Origin: Hyphomicrobium album
GTDB taxonomy: Bacteria; Pseudomonadota; Alphaproteobacteria; Rhizobiales; Hyphomicrobiaceae
Assembly: GCF_009708035.1 (NCBI RefSeq)
Contig: NZ_WMBQ01000001.1
Span: 558,001-622,000, forward strand
DNA length: 64,000 nucleotides
Direction: 5' to 3'
The notes beneath the pieces were generated by a model, which was not told where the DNA came from, did no database searches, and was given only the letters and a program-made list of their open reading frames with translations. Below, one piece after another: positions 25,396 to 33,690 of the stretch; position 1 is the first letter of the stretch; each line of letters begins with the position of its first letter. A program made the position numbers and the translations under genes.

Positions 25396-26520
25396 ATGCG
25401 GATTGCCCAGGTCGCTCCATTAACCGAGGCCGTACCCCCAAAACTATACGGTGGCACCGAGCGGGTAATCTCGTGGCTCACGGAAGCTCTGGTGGAGCTC
25501 GGCCATGATGTGACGCTGTTCGCGAGCGGCGACTCCGTCACCAGCGCCAAGCTCGTAGCTGGCTGGCCGCGGGCGCTGCGCCTCGACGGATCGGTGCGCG
25601 ACGCCAATGCCCTGCACATGGCGATGCTGGAAAGCGTCGCGCAGCAGGCCGGCGACTTCGACCTGCTCCACTTCCATCTCGACTACTACCCGCTGTCGCT
25701 GTTCTCGCGTTTGCCGACACCGTTCGTGACGACGTTGCATGGCCGGCTCGATCTTCCCGAGCATCGGCCGGTGTTCGAATCCTTCCCCAAGGCGCCGCTC
25801 GTTTCGATCTCGCAGTCGCAGCGGCAGCTGCTTCCGACCGCGCCGTGGGCCGGTACCGTTCACCACGGCTTGCCAGCGCAATCCCTGCGGCCGTTGAGCG
25901 TGACACCATCATACCTCGCCTTCCTGGGCCGCATTTCGCCCGAGAAGGGCCTTCCCGACGCCATCTGCGTATCGCGCCTCACTGGCATCCCGCTGAAGAT
26001 CGCCGCCAAGGTCGATCGCGCCGACGTCGACTACTTCGAGGATGAAATCCGCCCGCTGCTCGATCAGCCCGGCATCGAGTTCATCGGCGAGATCAGCGAC
26101 GCCCAAAAGTCGGAGTTCTTGAGTGGTGCCGTCGCGCTGCTGACGCTCATCGATTGGCCGGAGCCGTTCGGCCTGGTGATGATCGAGGCGATGGCGTGCG
26201 GCACGCCCGTCATCGCCTACCCGCGCGGCGCCGTGCCCGAGATCATCGAGAACGGCCTTACCGGCTTCATCGTCGACAATGCGGATGAAGCCGCTGCCGC
26301 CACGGCGAACGTCGGCAAGCTGTCGCGCGCAGACGTGCGTCAACGCTTTGAGGAGCGCTTCACCTCGCGTCGCATGGCTGAGGACTATCTCAAGCTCTAT
26401 GCCAAGCTCGCCAAGCCGCAGGCGTCCACGGCGCGCAACCGGGCGCTGGCCAACCTCTGGCCGCCGCGGACCAATGGCGGCGGCCATGTCGAGATCGCCA
26501 CCGCGAGCGGTAAGATCTAG
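25396..26520 (+). CDS. Glycosyltransferase family 4 protein
   Basis: A 374-residue GT-B enzyme. The N-terminal acceptor side shows MRIAQVAPLTE and KLYGGTERVISWL, with GHDVTLFASGDS. The C-terminal nucleotide-sugar side contains FLGRISPEKGLPDAI and the E-x7-E region EPFGLVMIEAMACGTPVIAY. GGAGGGG lies 8 bases before the ATG. It diverges from the ABC exporter gene with 173 bases between, which must hold both promoters. Donor and acceptor are unknown; the family makes exopolysaccharides, glycolipids or glucans. Confidence 0.92.
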   Translation: MRIAQVAPLTEAVPPKLYGGTERVISWLTEALVELGHDVTLFASGDSVTSAKLVAGWPRALRLDGSVRDANALHMAMLESVAQQAGDFDLLHFHLDYYPLSLFSRLPTPFVTTLHGRLDLPEHRPVFESFPKAPLVSISQSQRQLLPTAPWAGTVHHGLPAQSLRPLSVTPSYLAFLGRISPEKGLPDAICVSRLTGIPLKIAAKVDRADVDYFEDEIRPLLDQPGIEFIGEISDAQKSEFLSGAVALLTLIDWPEPFGLVMIEAMACGTPVIAYPRGAVPEIIENGLTGFIVDNADEAAAATANVGKLSRADVRQRFEERFTSRRMAEDYLKLYAKLAKPQASTARNRALANLWPPRTNGGGHVEIATASGKI

Positions 26521-26631
26521 CGCGTCACTAAAATTTCCTGCCGATGGGCAGTGGGCTGACGCCGTAAGGCGGAACAGCGCCACGTCGCTTGCGTTCTTCC
26601 TTCAACGAAAACAAAGCGGAGGAACGCAACA

Positions 26632-27009
26632 ATGGCTTCAGCAACGGCACACCCAGATCATCGGCTCATATCGAGCGAGGACGTCGAAGGCACCGAGGTT
26701 TATGGCATCGGAGACGATAAGGTCGGCGAGATCGACCACCTGATCATCGACAAGCTGTCGGGGCGCGTGATCTACGCGGTGATGAGCTTCGGCGGCTTCC
26801 TGGGTCTCGGACACAGCCACTATCCCGTCCCCTGGGCGGCGCTCAAGTATGACACGTCGCTCAGCGGTTTCAGAACGGGCATCACCGAGCAGCAGCTCCG
26901 CGACGCACCCGAGTTCAGCGACGATTCCTGGACCGACCGGAATTGGGAGACCGTCACTCACCGACACTATGGTGTGACGCCCTACTGGGATGCGTCGATG
27001 CATCGATAG
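26632..27009 (+). CDS. PRC-barrel domain protein
   Basis: A 125-residue cytoplasmic protein with a PRC-barrel pattern: LISSEDVEGTEVYGIGDDKVGEIDHLIIDKLSG is the first part, then VIYAVMSFGGFLGLGHSHYPVPWAALKYD. The C-terminal part ends in a conserved-looking PYWDASMHR. GGAGG is well placed before the ATG. Such proteins in Hyphomicrobiales are commonly linked to general stress. It is transcribed alone, after the glycosyltransferase gene by 111 bases. Confidence 0.88.
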   Translation: MASATAHPDHRLISSEDVEGTEVYGIGDDKVGEIDHLIIDKLSGRVIYAVMSFGGFLGLGHSHYPVPWAALKYDTSLSGFRTGITEQQLRDAPEFSDDSWTDRNWETVTHRHYGVTPYWDASMHR

Positions 27010-27090
27010 CGGGCCGTAACGCCCGTTCAGCGTCCAACCCCGGCGGAACCTCATCCAACCGCGCCCATTATCCGTGCGAGGAGGACTGCC

Positions 27091-27345
27091 GTGTTGCGCG
27101 TAATTGCAGGGATCGTGGTGGGCTTGGCACTAAGCGGGTGCGCTACCGACACCGGGCGCCAGGCGTTGGGCTATGGCGACTACGCCGGATATACGTGCGA
27201 GCAGCTCGGCCAGGAAGCCGTCCGCCTGATGCGCGCGACCACGAACAGAAGCGAGCACCTTCTGGTCGACGACCGGGCCGAGCGCGACACCGCCATGCGG
27301 CAGCTCGCCGTGGTGAAGCGGGCGAGCGCCGACAAGAGCTGCTGA
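27091..27345 (+). CDS. Small lipoprotein of unknown function
   Basis: An 84-residue protein starting at GTG with GAGGAGGA upstream. The lipobox LSGC at about residues 14-17 indicates lipidation at Cys17. The mature part is mostly helical, with YTCEQLGQEAVRLM and RDTAMRQLAVVKRASADKSC; small lipoproteins with the CEQL...EA pattern are common in Hyphomicrobiales. Two cysteines (in YTCEQ and the final residue) could form a disulfide. Function is unknown. Confidence 0.75.
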   Translation: MLRVIAGIVVGLALSGCATDTGRQALGYGDYAGYTCEQLGQEAVRLMRATTNRSEHLLVDDRAERDTAMRQLAVVKRASADKSC

Positions 27346-27373
27346 ATAGCCGCTTCGCTATGAAGGGAAGCGA

Positions 27374-27449
<76 letters not shown>

Positions 27450-27794
27450 GCGCCGTTCGCAAACGGCCCGCCCCGGTGCCGCGGTACTGGTCCGCGCGGC
27501 CAAGACGGCAAAAGGGCCCGCCACGCGAGCCCTCGATGCAGAGGCGTGTAGCACCGTGGGGAGCGGCTGTCCAGCGCGCCGAGACGGGTCGTCCGACGCA
27601 CTGCCAGAGCGGCCCGCCGGCCTGCGTAAAACAGCGATTACCGCGGCTTAAAAATGCCCGATCGGGTGCGGCCCCCGCGCTATGGCGCGCGCACGGCCTC
27701 TGCTACATACGTGGGAGGCTACGAGTCGGGCGTGATTCCAGAGCGGGTGCGCGGGAAGTACGCGCGCCGTTGTCCCTCACCTTGCCGGTGACCT
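27450..27794. other. Non-coding gap around the tRNA-Lys promoter
   Basis: This 345-base stretch should hold the tRNA-Lys promoter (minus strand) and the PilZ gene promoter (plus strand). I see no gene with a ribosome site and no convincing secondary structure. Confidence 0.5.
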
Positions 27795-28100
27795 ATGGAC
27801 GACAGACGAAAGGTCCCGCGCAAACGCGTCCTCAAGGAGGGGAAGATCGTCTACGCCGACGGCCTGCGCGTCCTCGACTGCACCATCCGTGACATCTCGC
27901 CGGACGGCGCCCGGCTGCTGATCGCCAATACGGTGGGGCTGCCCGACAGCTTCCAGCTCTACGAGAAGTCTTCCGGCACGCTCTACCCGTGCTCGATCGC
28001 CTGGCGGCAGGCGAATTCCATCGGCGTCCACTTCGAGGGACCCGCGACGAGCATCCACGACGCCGCCAACAAGCGCTACGCACGCCTGAAGTTCAGCTGA
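27795..28100 (+). CDS. PilZ domain protein
   Basis: A 101-residue single PilZ domain. The c-di-GMP motif appears as DDRRKVPRKRV near the N-terminus (RxxxR type) and DISPDGARL (the D/N-x-S-x-x-G type) near residue 36. The C-terminal strands include CSIAWRQANSIGVHFEG. It probably binds cyclic di-GMP and passes the signal to an unknown partner. The ATG has no clear ribosome site. It converges on mreB, with 4 bases between the two stop codons. Confidence 0.88.
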   Translation: MDDRRKVPRKRVLKEGKIVYADGLRVLDCTIRDISPDGARLLIANTVGLPDSFQLYEKSSGTLYPCSIAWRQANSIGVHFEGPATSIHDAANKRYARLKFS

Positions 28101-28104
28101 TCCG

Positions 28105-29142
28105 TCACGGGTGCATGAGCAGGTGCTCGTAGTCGCCGAGATCGGCGAGCACCGCGGCCGAGCCCTTGACCACGCAGTGCATCGGGTTCTGCTGCACGCG
28201 GAACTTGACCCCCACGCGGCGCGTCAGCGCAAGGTCGAGCTTGTCGAGCAGCGCGCCGCCGCCCGTCAGGTGCACGCCGCGACGGGCGATGTCGCTCAGG
28301 ACGTCCGGAGGGAGATCCTCGAGAGCCCGCTGGGCGAAGTCGGCGATGGCCTGCACCGGCTCGGCCAGCGCCTCGGCGATGTCCTTGGCGCGCAGGACGA
28401 TGCCCTTGGCGTTCCCCTGGCGCAGATCGCGGCCGCGGATGTGGACTTCCGAGTTGCGGCCGTTGGGGGTTGCCAGCGCCGTGCCCACCTCGATCTTGAT
28501 GCGCTCGGCGTTGACTTCACCGATCAGCAATTGGTGCGTGCGGCGAACGTAGCGGACGATCGCGTCGTCGAAGGCGTTGCCGGCGACCCGCAGCGTGCGC
28601 GCCGAGACGATGACACCGCCGGACAATACCGCGATGTCCGCCGTGCCACCGCCGATGTCGAGCACCATGGCGCCGCCCGGCTCGCCGATCGGCAGCCCGG
28701 CGCCGAGGGACGCCGCGACGGGCTCGGCGATGAGATACACCTTGCGGGCGCCGAGCGAGACGGCGGTGTCGTAGACGGCGCGCCGCTCCACGGGAGTCGC
28801 CTGCGCCGGCACGCAGATCAGGATGCGCGGCCGGCGAAAGCCGAGCATCGTCTTGGTGCGCTTGATGAACTGACGCAGCATCTCCTCGGTGGCGACGAAG
28901 TCGGCGATGACGCCGTCGCGCAGCGGCCGCACCAGCTCCATGCTCTCGGGTGTATTGCCGATCAGGGCCTTGGCCTTGCGCCCGACGGCGAGGATCTCGC
29001 GCGTGCCGCGGTGCGAGCGGACGGCAACGGCGGACGGCTCGTCGATGATGATGCCGCGGCCGACGACATGCACGAGCGTGTTCGCCGTGCCGAGGTCGAT
29101 CGCGATATCGTCCGAAAAGGCGCTTGCCACACCCTGCAGCAT
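28105..29142 (-). CDS. mreB: MreB actin-like rod-shape protein
   Basis: A 345-residue bacterial actin. Phosphate motifs are DLGTANTLVHV near residue 16 and DIGGGTADIAVLSGG around 163, with the adenosine motif LTGGGALLDKL near 297. ICVPAQATPVERRAV is typical of MreB. It polymerises at the membrane and guides cell-wall synthesis. Unlike the usual arrangement there is no mreC or mreD beside it; instead PilZ converges and leuA lies upstream on the same strand. It could be a second copy, or the mre cluster may be split in this organism. Confidence 0.93.
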   Translation of the reverse strand: MLQGVASAFSDDIAIDLGTANTLVHVVGRGIIIDEPSAVAVRSHRGTREILAVGRKAKALIGNTPESMELVRPLRDGVIADFVATEEMLRQFIKRTKTMLGFRRPRILICVPAQATPVERRAVYDTAVSLGARKVYLIAEPVAASLGAGLPIGEPGGAMVLDIGGGTADIAVLSGGVIVSARTLRVAGNAFDDAIVRYVRRTHQLLIGEVNAERIKIEVGTALATPNGRNSEVHIRGRDLRQGNAKGIVLRAKDIAEALAEPVQAIADFAQRALEDLPPDVLSDIARRGVHLTGGGALLDKLDLALTRRVGVKFRVQQNPMHCVVKGSAAVLADLGDYEHLLMHP

Positions 29143-29289
29143 AACTCGCTCACAACCTCAGGGGCGCCGGGCCGGCCGCCGGCACTCGGAAGATAGCAAA
29201 TTTACCGCGTTTCCTCTGCCCACGCCACGTGCGAGGCGGGTGCGTCGCGGCAAACGAAGGTTGCAGCGACGCCCGAGCTTATCGGCGCG

Positions 29290-30867
29290 CTAGAGAGCCT
29301 GCTGCACGCGGGCCGTCTTCTGGCGCTTCACCAGCAGCTTGTTGAGCGCCGAAACGTAGGCACGGGCCGAGGCGACCATGGTGTCGGTATCGGCGCCGCG
29401 CCCGGTGACCACGCGCCCACCCTCCTCGAGCCGCACCGAGACCTCCGCCTGCGCGTCGGTGCCCTCGGTGACCGCGTGCACCTGGTAGAGGTCGAGCTTG
29501 GCCTCGTGCGGGACCAGCAGCTTGATGGCGTTGAAGATGGAGTCGACCGGACCGTTGCCGGCCGACTGCACCGTGTGCTGCACGCCGTCGATGTCGAGCG
29601 TCAGCGTCGCCGACTGCGGACCCATGTTGCCGGCGATGACGGTCAGCGACACGACCTTCATGCGGTCGTGCATGTGGGCGATGCCCTCGTCGACCAGCGC
29701 CTCGATGTCCTCGTCGTAGACGTGCTTCTTGCGGTCGGCGAGGCTCTTGAAGCGCACGAAGGCGTCCTCGAAAGCGTTCTCGCCCAGCTCGTAGCCGAGC
29801 TCCTTCAGCTTGGAGCGGAAGGCGTTGCGGCCCGAGTGCTTGCCCATGACCAGCGACGACTTGCCGACGCCGACCGATTCCGGCGTCATGATCTCGTAGG
29901 TCTGCTGGTACTTGAGTATGCCGTCCTGGTGGATGCCGCTCTCGTGCGCGAACGCGTTCCGCCCGACGATGGCCTTGTTGTACTGGACGGGGAAGTTGGT
30001 CACCGCCGAGACGAGGCGCGAGGCGCGCGACAGCATCGTCGCGTCGATGCCGGTGGCGTAGGGCAGGCGGTCGGCCCGCGTCTTGATTGCCATGACGATC
30101 TCTTCCAGCGCAGCGTTGCCCGCACGCTCGCCGATGCCGTTGATGGTGCACTCGATCTGCCGGGCGCCGCCGTCCAAAGCCGCCAGCGAGTTGGCGACCG
30201 CGAGGCCGAGGTCGTTGTGGCAGTGGGTCGAGAACCGCACCTTGTCGGAGCTCGGCACCCGCTCGCGCACCATGCGGAACATGGCGGCGTATTCCTCCGG
30301 CGTCGCGTAGCCGACGGTATCGGGGAGGTTGATGGTGGTGGCGCCGGCCTTGATCGCCGCGTCGACGCACTGGCACAGGTAGTCGATGCCGGTGCGGGTG
30401 GCATCCATGGCGCTCCACTCGACGTCCTCGACGAGGTTGCGGGCGCGCGTCACCGTAGCGGTGATGATCTCCAGCACCTCGGCCTCGGTCTTGCGCATCT
30501 GATGCGCGAGGTGGATAGGCGAGGTGGAGACGAACGTGTGGATGCGCCCGCGCTTGGCGTGCTTCACGGCATCGCCGGCGCGATCGATGTCGGCGAACAC
30601 GGCCCGCGCCAGCCCGGCGACGGTGGCATTCTTCACGCGCCCGGCGATGGCCGAGACGGCCTCGAAGTCGCCGTCGGAGGCAATGGGGAACCCGGCCTCG
30701 ATAATGTCGACGCCCATCTGGTCGAGGCACTCGGCGACCTCGAGCTTCTCCTCGTACGTCATCGTGGCGCCCGGGCATTGCTCGCCGTCGCGCAAGGTGG
30801 TGTCGAAGATGACGACGCGGTCGGCGTCGCTCACTCGAACCTCGGTGCTATTCGGATCGGTGGTCAT
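29290..30867 (-). CDS. leuA: 2-isopropylmalate synthase
   Basis: First committed enzyme of leucine synthesis: condenses acetyl-CoA with 2-oxoisovalerate. The 525-residue protein has the TIM barrel with FDTTLRDGEQCPGATMT at residues 25-40, the metal-binding STHCHNDLGLAVANSL segment and GIHQDG. The C-terminal LeuA dimer domain gives allosteric leucine feedback, with GPVDSIFNAI and VHAVTEGTDAQAEVSVRLE. The ATG at 30867 is preceded only by a weak AAGAAG. A leucine-rich leader peptide and RNA stems upstream point to leucine-responsive attenuation. Confidence 0.96.
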   Translation of the reverse strand: MTTDPNSTEVRVSDADRVVIFDTTLRDGEQCPGATMTYEEKLEVAECLDQMGVDIIEAGFPIASDGDFEAVSAIAGRVKNATVAGLARAVFADIDRAGDAVKHAKRGRIHTFVSTSPIHLAHQMRKTEAEVLEIITATVTRARNLVEDVEWSAMDATRTGIDYLCQCVDAAIKAGATTINLPDTVGYATPEEYAAMFRMVRERVPSSDKVRFSTHCHNDLGLAVANSLAALDGGARQIECTINGIGERAGNAALEEIVMAIKTRADRLPYATGIDATMLSRASRLVSAVTNFPVQYNKAIVGRNAFAHESGIHQDGILKYQQTYEIMTPESVGVGKSSLVMGKHSGRNAFRSKLKELGYELGENAFEDAFVRFKSLADRKKHVYDEDIEALVDEGIAHMHDRMKVVSLTVIAGNMGPQSATLTLDIDGVQHTVQSAGNGPVDSIFNAIKLLVPHEAKLDLYQVHAVTEGTDAQAEVSVRLEEGGRVVTGRGADTDTMVASARAYVSALNKLLVKRQKTARVQQAL

Positions 30868-30892
30868 CGGCTTCTTCTTTCGCTCGGAAGCG

Positions 30893-30987
30893 GCTCCCTC
30901 GGGAGCGGCGTTGAACCTTCAGCTCGCTCGACTTGTCATCCCCTGAGCGCCCGTTCCGGATCGGCCGGAACCAGTTCGACTCAGGGG
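30893..30987 (-). promoter_or_regulatory. leuA leader RNA with nested hairpins (attenuator)
   Basis: Within the leuA 5' region on the minus strand there are three stems. An outer perfect 8-bp stem pairs 30980-30987 with 30940-30947 (CCCCTGAG and CTCAGGGG). An inner perfect 7-bp stem pairs 30965-30971 with 30953-30959 (GTTCCGG and CCGGAAC). A third 6-bp stem, GCTCCC/GGGAGC at 30893-30906, lies 26 bases from the leuA ATG. The outer stem's left arm contains the leader peptide stop codon, so ribosome position would decide folding. No U-run follows, so a translational or Rho-linked switch is as likely as classic termination. Confidence 0.65.
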
Positions 30988-31094
30988 CTGGTAAGGAGCA
31001 GGCTCAGGCGCAGGCGAAGACGCGCCGACGATCCGCGCCGGGTCAGCCCCGCGCAGGTAAAGAAAAAGCCGTCGATGCCAAAGGACTGGCGCAT
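30981..31094 (-). CDS. leuL: leuA leader peptide (leucine-rich)
   Basis: A 37-codon frame from ATG at 31094 to TGA at 30981, ending 113 bases before leuA. Its last 13 residues read LRLRLSLLLTSP-type sequence with six leucines, plus one earlier, exactly the composition expected of an attenuation peptide for a leucine gene. A GAGAGG ribosome site lies just upstream. The leucine run is placed immediately before the nested RNA stems. The name leuL is used by analogy with enteric leu leaders; this sequence is not homologous to them. Confidence 0.72.
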   Translation of the reverse strand: MRQSFGIDGFFFTCAGLTRRGSSARLRLRLSLLLTSP

Positions 31095-31592
31095 GCGCCC
31101 TCTCTTAGTACATCGCGGCAGTTAAGGCTAGCCTGCCCATATCTCTGCCGGGGAGGCCACTGGGCCGTGTACTCGTGAGCGGTGACCGGTGAGCTTCTGC
31201 TCCAAGCCCAAAAGCGCTCATCAAAAGGCCGGCGAGCGGGTTGCCGGAGGGCCGGGAGCTGATGTGAGTGGTCAATCCTGTTCGGAACACCGTGAGGTCC
31301 GCATCGCATAGAGGGAAGCGGACGTCGAGGCGGTCAGAGCGGGGCCGATCACATCTACCGGGTTCATAACCGCATGGCACCGACGCGCGGACGTTCGCCA
31401 ACTGTCGCGAGAGGGACGCCAGTGTTTTGGCTCCGGGCGGCTTTGCATGACTTCACTCATTGAGGTTCACTTGACTTCAGGTCCAGGTCGCTCGGTGTGA
31501 ACTGGGTTTAAATGACGGACAGCGCCGCTGCGTGCTAGGGTGCTGATACGTAACTAGTGTGCGGCGGGGGGACAGCCTCAAGGGAGGGTCCC
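31095..31592. other. Non-coding gap between the leuA leader and DUF2092 gene
   Basis: This 498-base stretch should hold two divergent promoters. I see GTGAGC-GGTGACC-GGTGAGC, a short run of GGTGA-type repeats at 31175-31194, but no gene with a ribosome site until GGGAGG just before 31593. Three overlapping minus-strand open frames here lack ribosome sites and recognisable domains. Confidence 0.45.
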
Positions 31593-32411
31593 ATGTCGAC
31601 AAATCTAGTTTCCCACATCACTCAAATCCTGCCGGCGATATCAGCACTGACTTTGGCCTTGATGGTCGGGGTGGCGGCGCCCTCGGCCGCGACAGCCGGC
31701 GAAGCAGAGGCCAAGCGATTGATGAAGGCCATGTCCGATTACATGGCGGCGCAGCAAGTCATATCGTTCGACTATGACGCCAACTTCGAGGTCGTCACCA
31801 AGGACAAGCAGAAACTCGCACTGGCGAGTTCGGGCACCGTCGCCCTCGCCCGCCCCGACAAAATCCGCGCCACGCGATCTGGCGGCTTTGTCAATGTAGA
31901 GACTGTGTTCGACGGCAAGACGCTGACGCTCTTCGGCAAGAACAAGAACGTCTATGCCCAGGTCGAGATACCCGGCAGCCTCGATCATCTGGTCGACGAG
32001 TTGAAGGATAAGTACGACCGGCCCCTGCCTGCTGCGGACTTGCTTCTCTCGAACCCCTACGATCAATTGATGCCGGGGGTGATCGACGCAAAAGACCTCG
32101 GCAGCGGTGTGATCGGCGGCACGGAATGCAATCATCTCGCCTTTCGAAACGACGATGTCGATTGGCAAATCTGGATCGCCCAGGGGGACCGGCCCTATCC
32201 CTGCCGGTTCGTCATCACTTCCAAGCGGATTGCTTTCGGTCCGCAGTACAGCATCCAGGTCCGCAACTGGAAAACCGGGAGTGAGGTTGCCCCAAGCGAC
32301 TTCAGCTTCAAAGCTCCGGCGGATGCCAAGAAGCTGGACGTAAGCGACCCCAAGAACATTCAGGGCATGGATGAAATGCCGAGCAACTTTGTGATTGGAG
32401 AAACCCAATGA
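31593..32411 (+). CDS. Exported DUF2092 protein
   Basis: A 272-residue protein with a signal peptide (about 1-35, ending in SAATAGEA) and a DUF2092-type, lipoprotein-carrier-like beta sheet: MAAQQVISFDYDANFEVVT, VALARPDKIRATRSGGFVNVETVFDGKTLTLFGKN and LPAADLLLSNPYDQLMPGV. The fold resembles LolA/LolB, which binds lipids. The start at 31593 has GGGAGG six bases upstream. It overlaps the next small gene by four bases. It probably works in the periplasm; its cargo is unknown. Confidence 0.85.
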   Translation: MSTNLVSHITQILPAISALTLALMVGVAAPSAATAGEAEAKRLMKAMSDYMAAQQVISFDYDANFEVVTKDKQKLALASSGTVALARPDKIRATRSGGFVNVETVFDGKTLTLFGKNKNVYAQVEIPGSLDHLVDELKDKYDRPLPAADLLLSNPYDQLMPGVIDAKDLGSGVIGGTECNHLAFRNDDVDWQIWIAQGDRPYPCRFVITSKRIAFGPQYSIQVRNWKTGSEVAPSDFSFKAPADAKKLDVSDPKNIQGMDEMPSNFVIGETQ

Positions 32412-32596
32412 CAATGGCGATGCGAATTGGCTTCTTGCTGCTGTTGGTCACGGTTGGGCCGGGTGGGCTCGAGTCTGGCAGGGAACTGCCAATCGCTGCC
32501 GTGAGCAGCTTCGTCTCGACTGCCAAGGCCGAAGTCGGGCGTCCACTCACGCCGGTCAGCGTCGCCGGGGCAGCGCGACGTTCGGCACGGCGCTGA
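32408..32596 (+). CDS. Small exported protein paired with DUF2092
   Basis: A 62-residue protein whose ATG overlaps the DUF2092 stop (ATGA), so translation is coupled. It has a hydrophobic N-terminus (MRIGFLLLLVTVGPGG) and ends VGRPLTPVSVAGAARRSARR. That ending matches my memory of a short motif, RPLTPVSVAGVARR, in many small Hyphomicrobiales proteins encoded beside DUF2092. Usual relatives run somewhat longer, so this copy may be shortened. Function unknown. Confidence 0.65.
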   Translation: MTMAMRIGFLLLLVTVGPGGLESGRELPIAAVSSFVSTAKAEVGRPLTPVSVAGAARRSARR

Positions 32597-32705
32597 GCGA
32601 CCGGGTCCTCAGGCTTGTTGCGGCAGGGGCAACGGATGAGCGCGCTCCCAATTACGGGGAACGGTAGCGCGAGCTATGAGTATGACCTAGCCCGCTGAGG
32701 CGAAA

Positions 32706-33578
32706 TCAGGTCGGGGCGGCGTTGCGGCCCTTGACCCCGATCACCACGCTGCCCCGATAGCCGCTCGCGACATCGCCCGTCAGCGCCGGGGTCTGGGCGG
32801 CGAGCTGCAAGGGCGTGTTGTCGGCGAAGATGCCGTCGCGCGACAGCGGCGAGTCCGCGAAGTTGGCGACGCTCTCGGTGTAGGCGCCTGAGCCTCCATA
32901 GACCGCATGGCAGGTCGCTTCCGGCATGGCCAATTGCGACGTCAGGATCCGGTTCTCATAGGTCGTCGCCTTGGCGAGGCTCGGATAGACCTCGAAGTGC
33001 ATATGGGGGAAGCGGCCGCGATAGCAGCCGGGGAAGACGGTCGTGAACGTGACCGTGCCCGCGTCGTTCGTCACGCCGACCGCGCGCAGGTAGCTCGCCT
33101 CGGGCAGGTCGTAGATCGAATAGCGGCCCCCGGCATCGCAGTGCCAGAGGTAGATCGCGTGACCGCCGAGCGGCGCACAGCCGCGGCCGACGTCGACGAG
33201 CTTCAGCGTCAGCTCGAGCGGCGTGCCGGCGGCGACCGGCTGTCCCGCCACGAGGCTAGGACGCATGTCGGCGCGCACGATGCCGCTCTTGTCGAGAACG
33301 TTGGCCAGGGTTCCGTGCGCCCGGTTCGAGCCGTCGGCCGGATAGGGTCCGGCCGTCTCGCGCGGATGGACGACGCACTGGCTTCCATCCGCCGCCGTGC
33401 CGACGACCTCGGCCTCGGCCCGCCCGAAGATCGGATCGCCACAGGCGCCGACCAGCGCGGCGACGCCGGTGGCGCCGAGCCAGGCGAGCGCACGCCGCCG
33501 CTCGATCAGCACGCCAAGATCGTGCGGCAAGCCGAGATCGTGATCGTCAACGTGATGGCGTTGCCTTGTCAGTCCCAA
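32706..33578 (-). CDS. Exported intradiol ring-cleavage dioxygenase-like protein
   Basis: A 290-residue member of the protocatechuate/catechol 1,2-dioxygenase fold. Candidate Fe(III) ligands lie in HAIYLWHCDAGGRYSIYD and in GCYRGRFPHMHFEV, the latter the usual Y-x-G-R-x2-H-x-H arrangement. The N-terminus carries RRRALAWLGATGVAALVGAC, a twin-arginine-like signal ending in a lipobox, preceded by an unusual His/Asp-rich 25-residue extension. The start is TTG at 33578, chosen because GGAGGGG lies four bases upstream. The protein is probably an envelope lipoprotein acting on extracellular aromatics; substrate is unknown. Confidence 0.85.
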   Translation of the reverse strand: MGLTRQRHHVDDHDLGLPHDLGVLIERRRALAWLGATGVAALVGACGDPIFGRAEAEVVGTAADGSQCVVHPRETAGPYPADGSNRAHGTLANVLDKSGIVRADMRPSLVAGQPVAAGTPLELTLKLVDVGRGCAPLGGHAIYLWHCDAGGRYSIYDLPEASYLRAVGVTNDAGTVTFTTVFPGCYRGRFPHMHFEVYPSLAKATTYENRILTSQLAMPEATCHAVYGGSGAYTESVANFADSPLSRDGIFADNTPLQLAAQTPALTGDVASGYRGSVVIGVKGRNAAPT

Positions 33579-33690
33579 TATCCCCTCCGTGATCGGCGAT
33601 CATTGCGACTATAACGGCGCGAGGCGGCACAATCCGGCGCGCACGCCAGAGCATTGGCCTAAAGCAGGACGCGCGGAGGAGCCGACCGGA

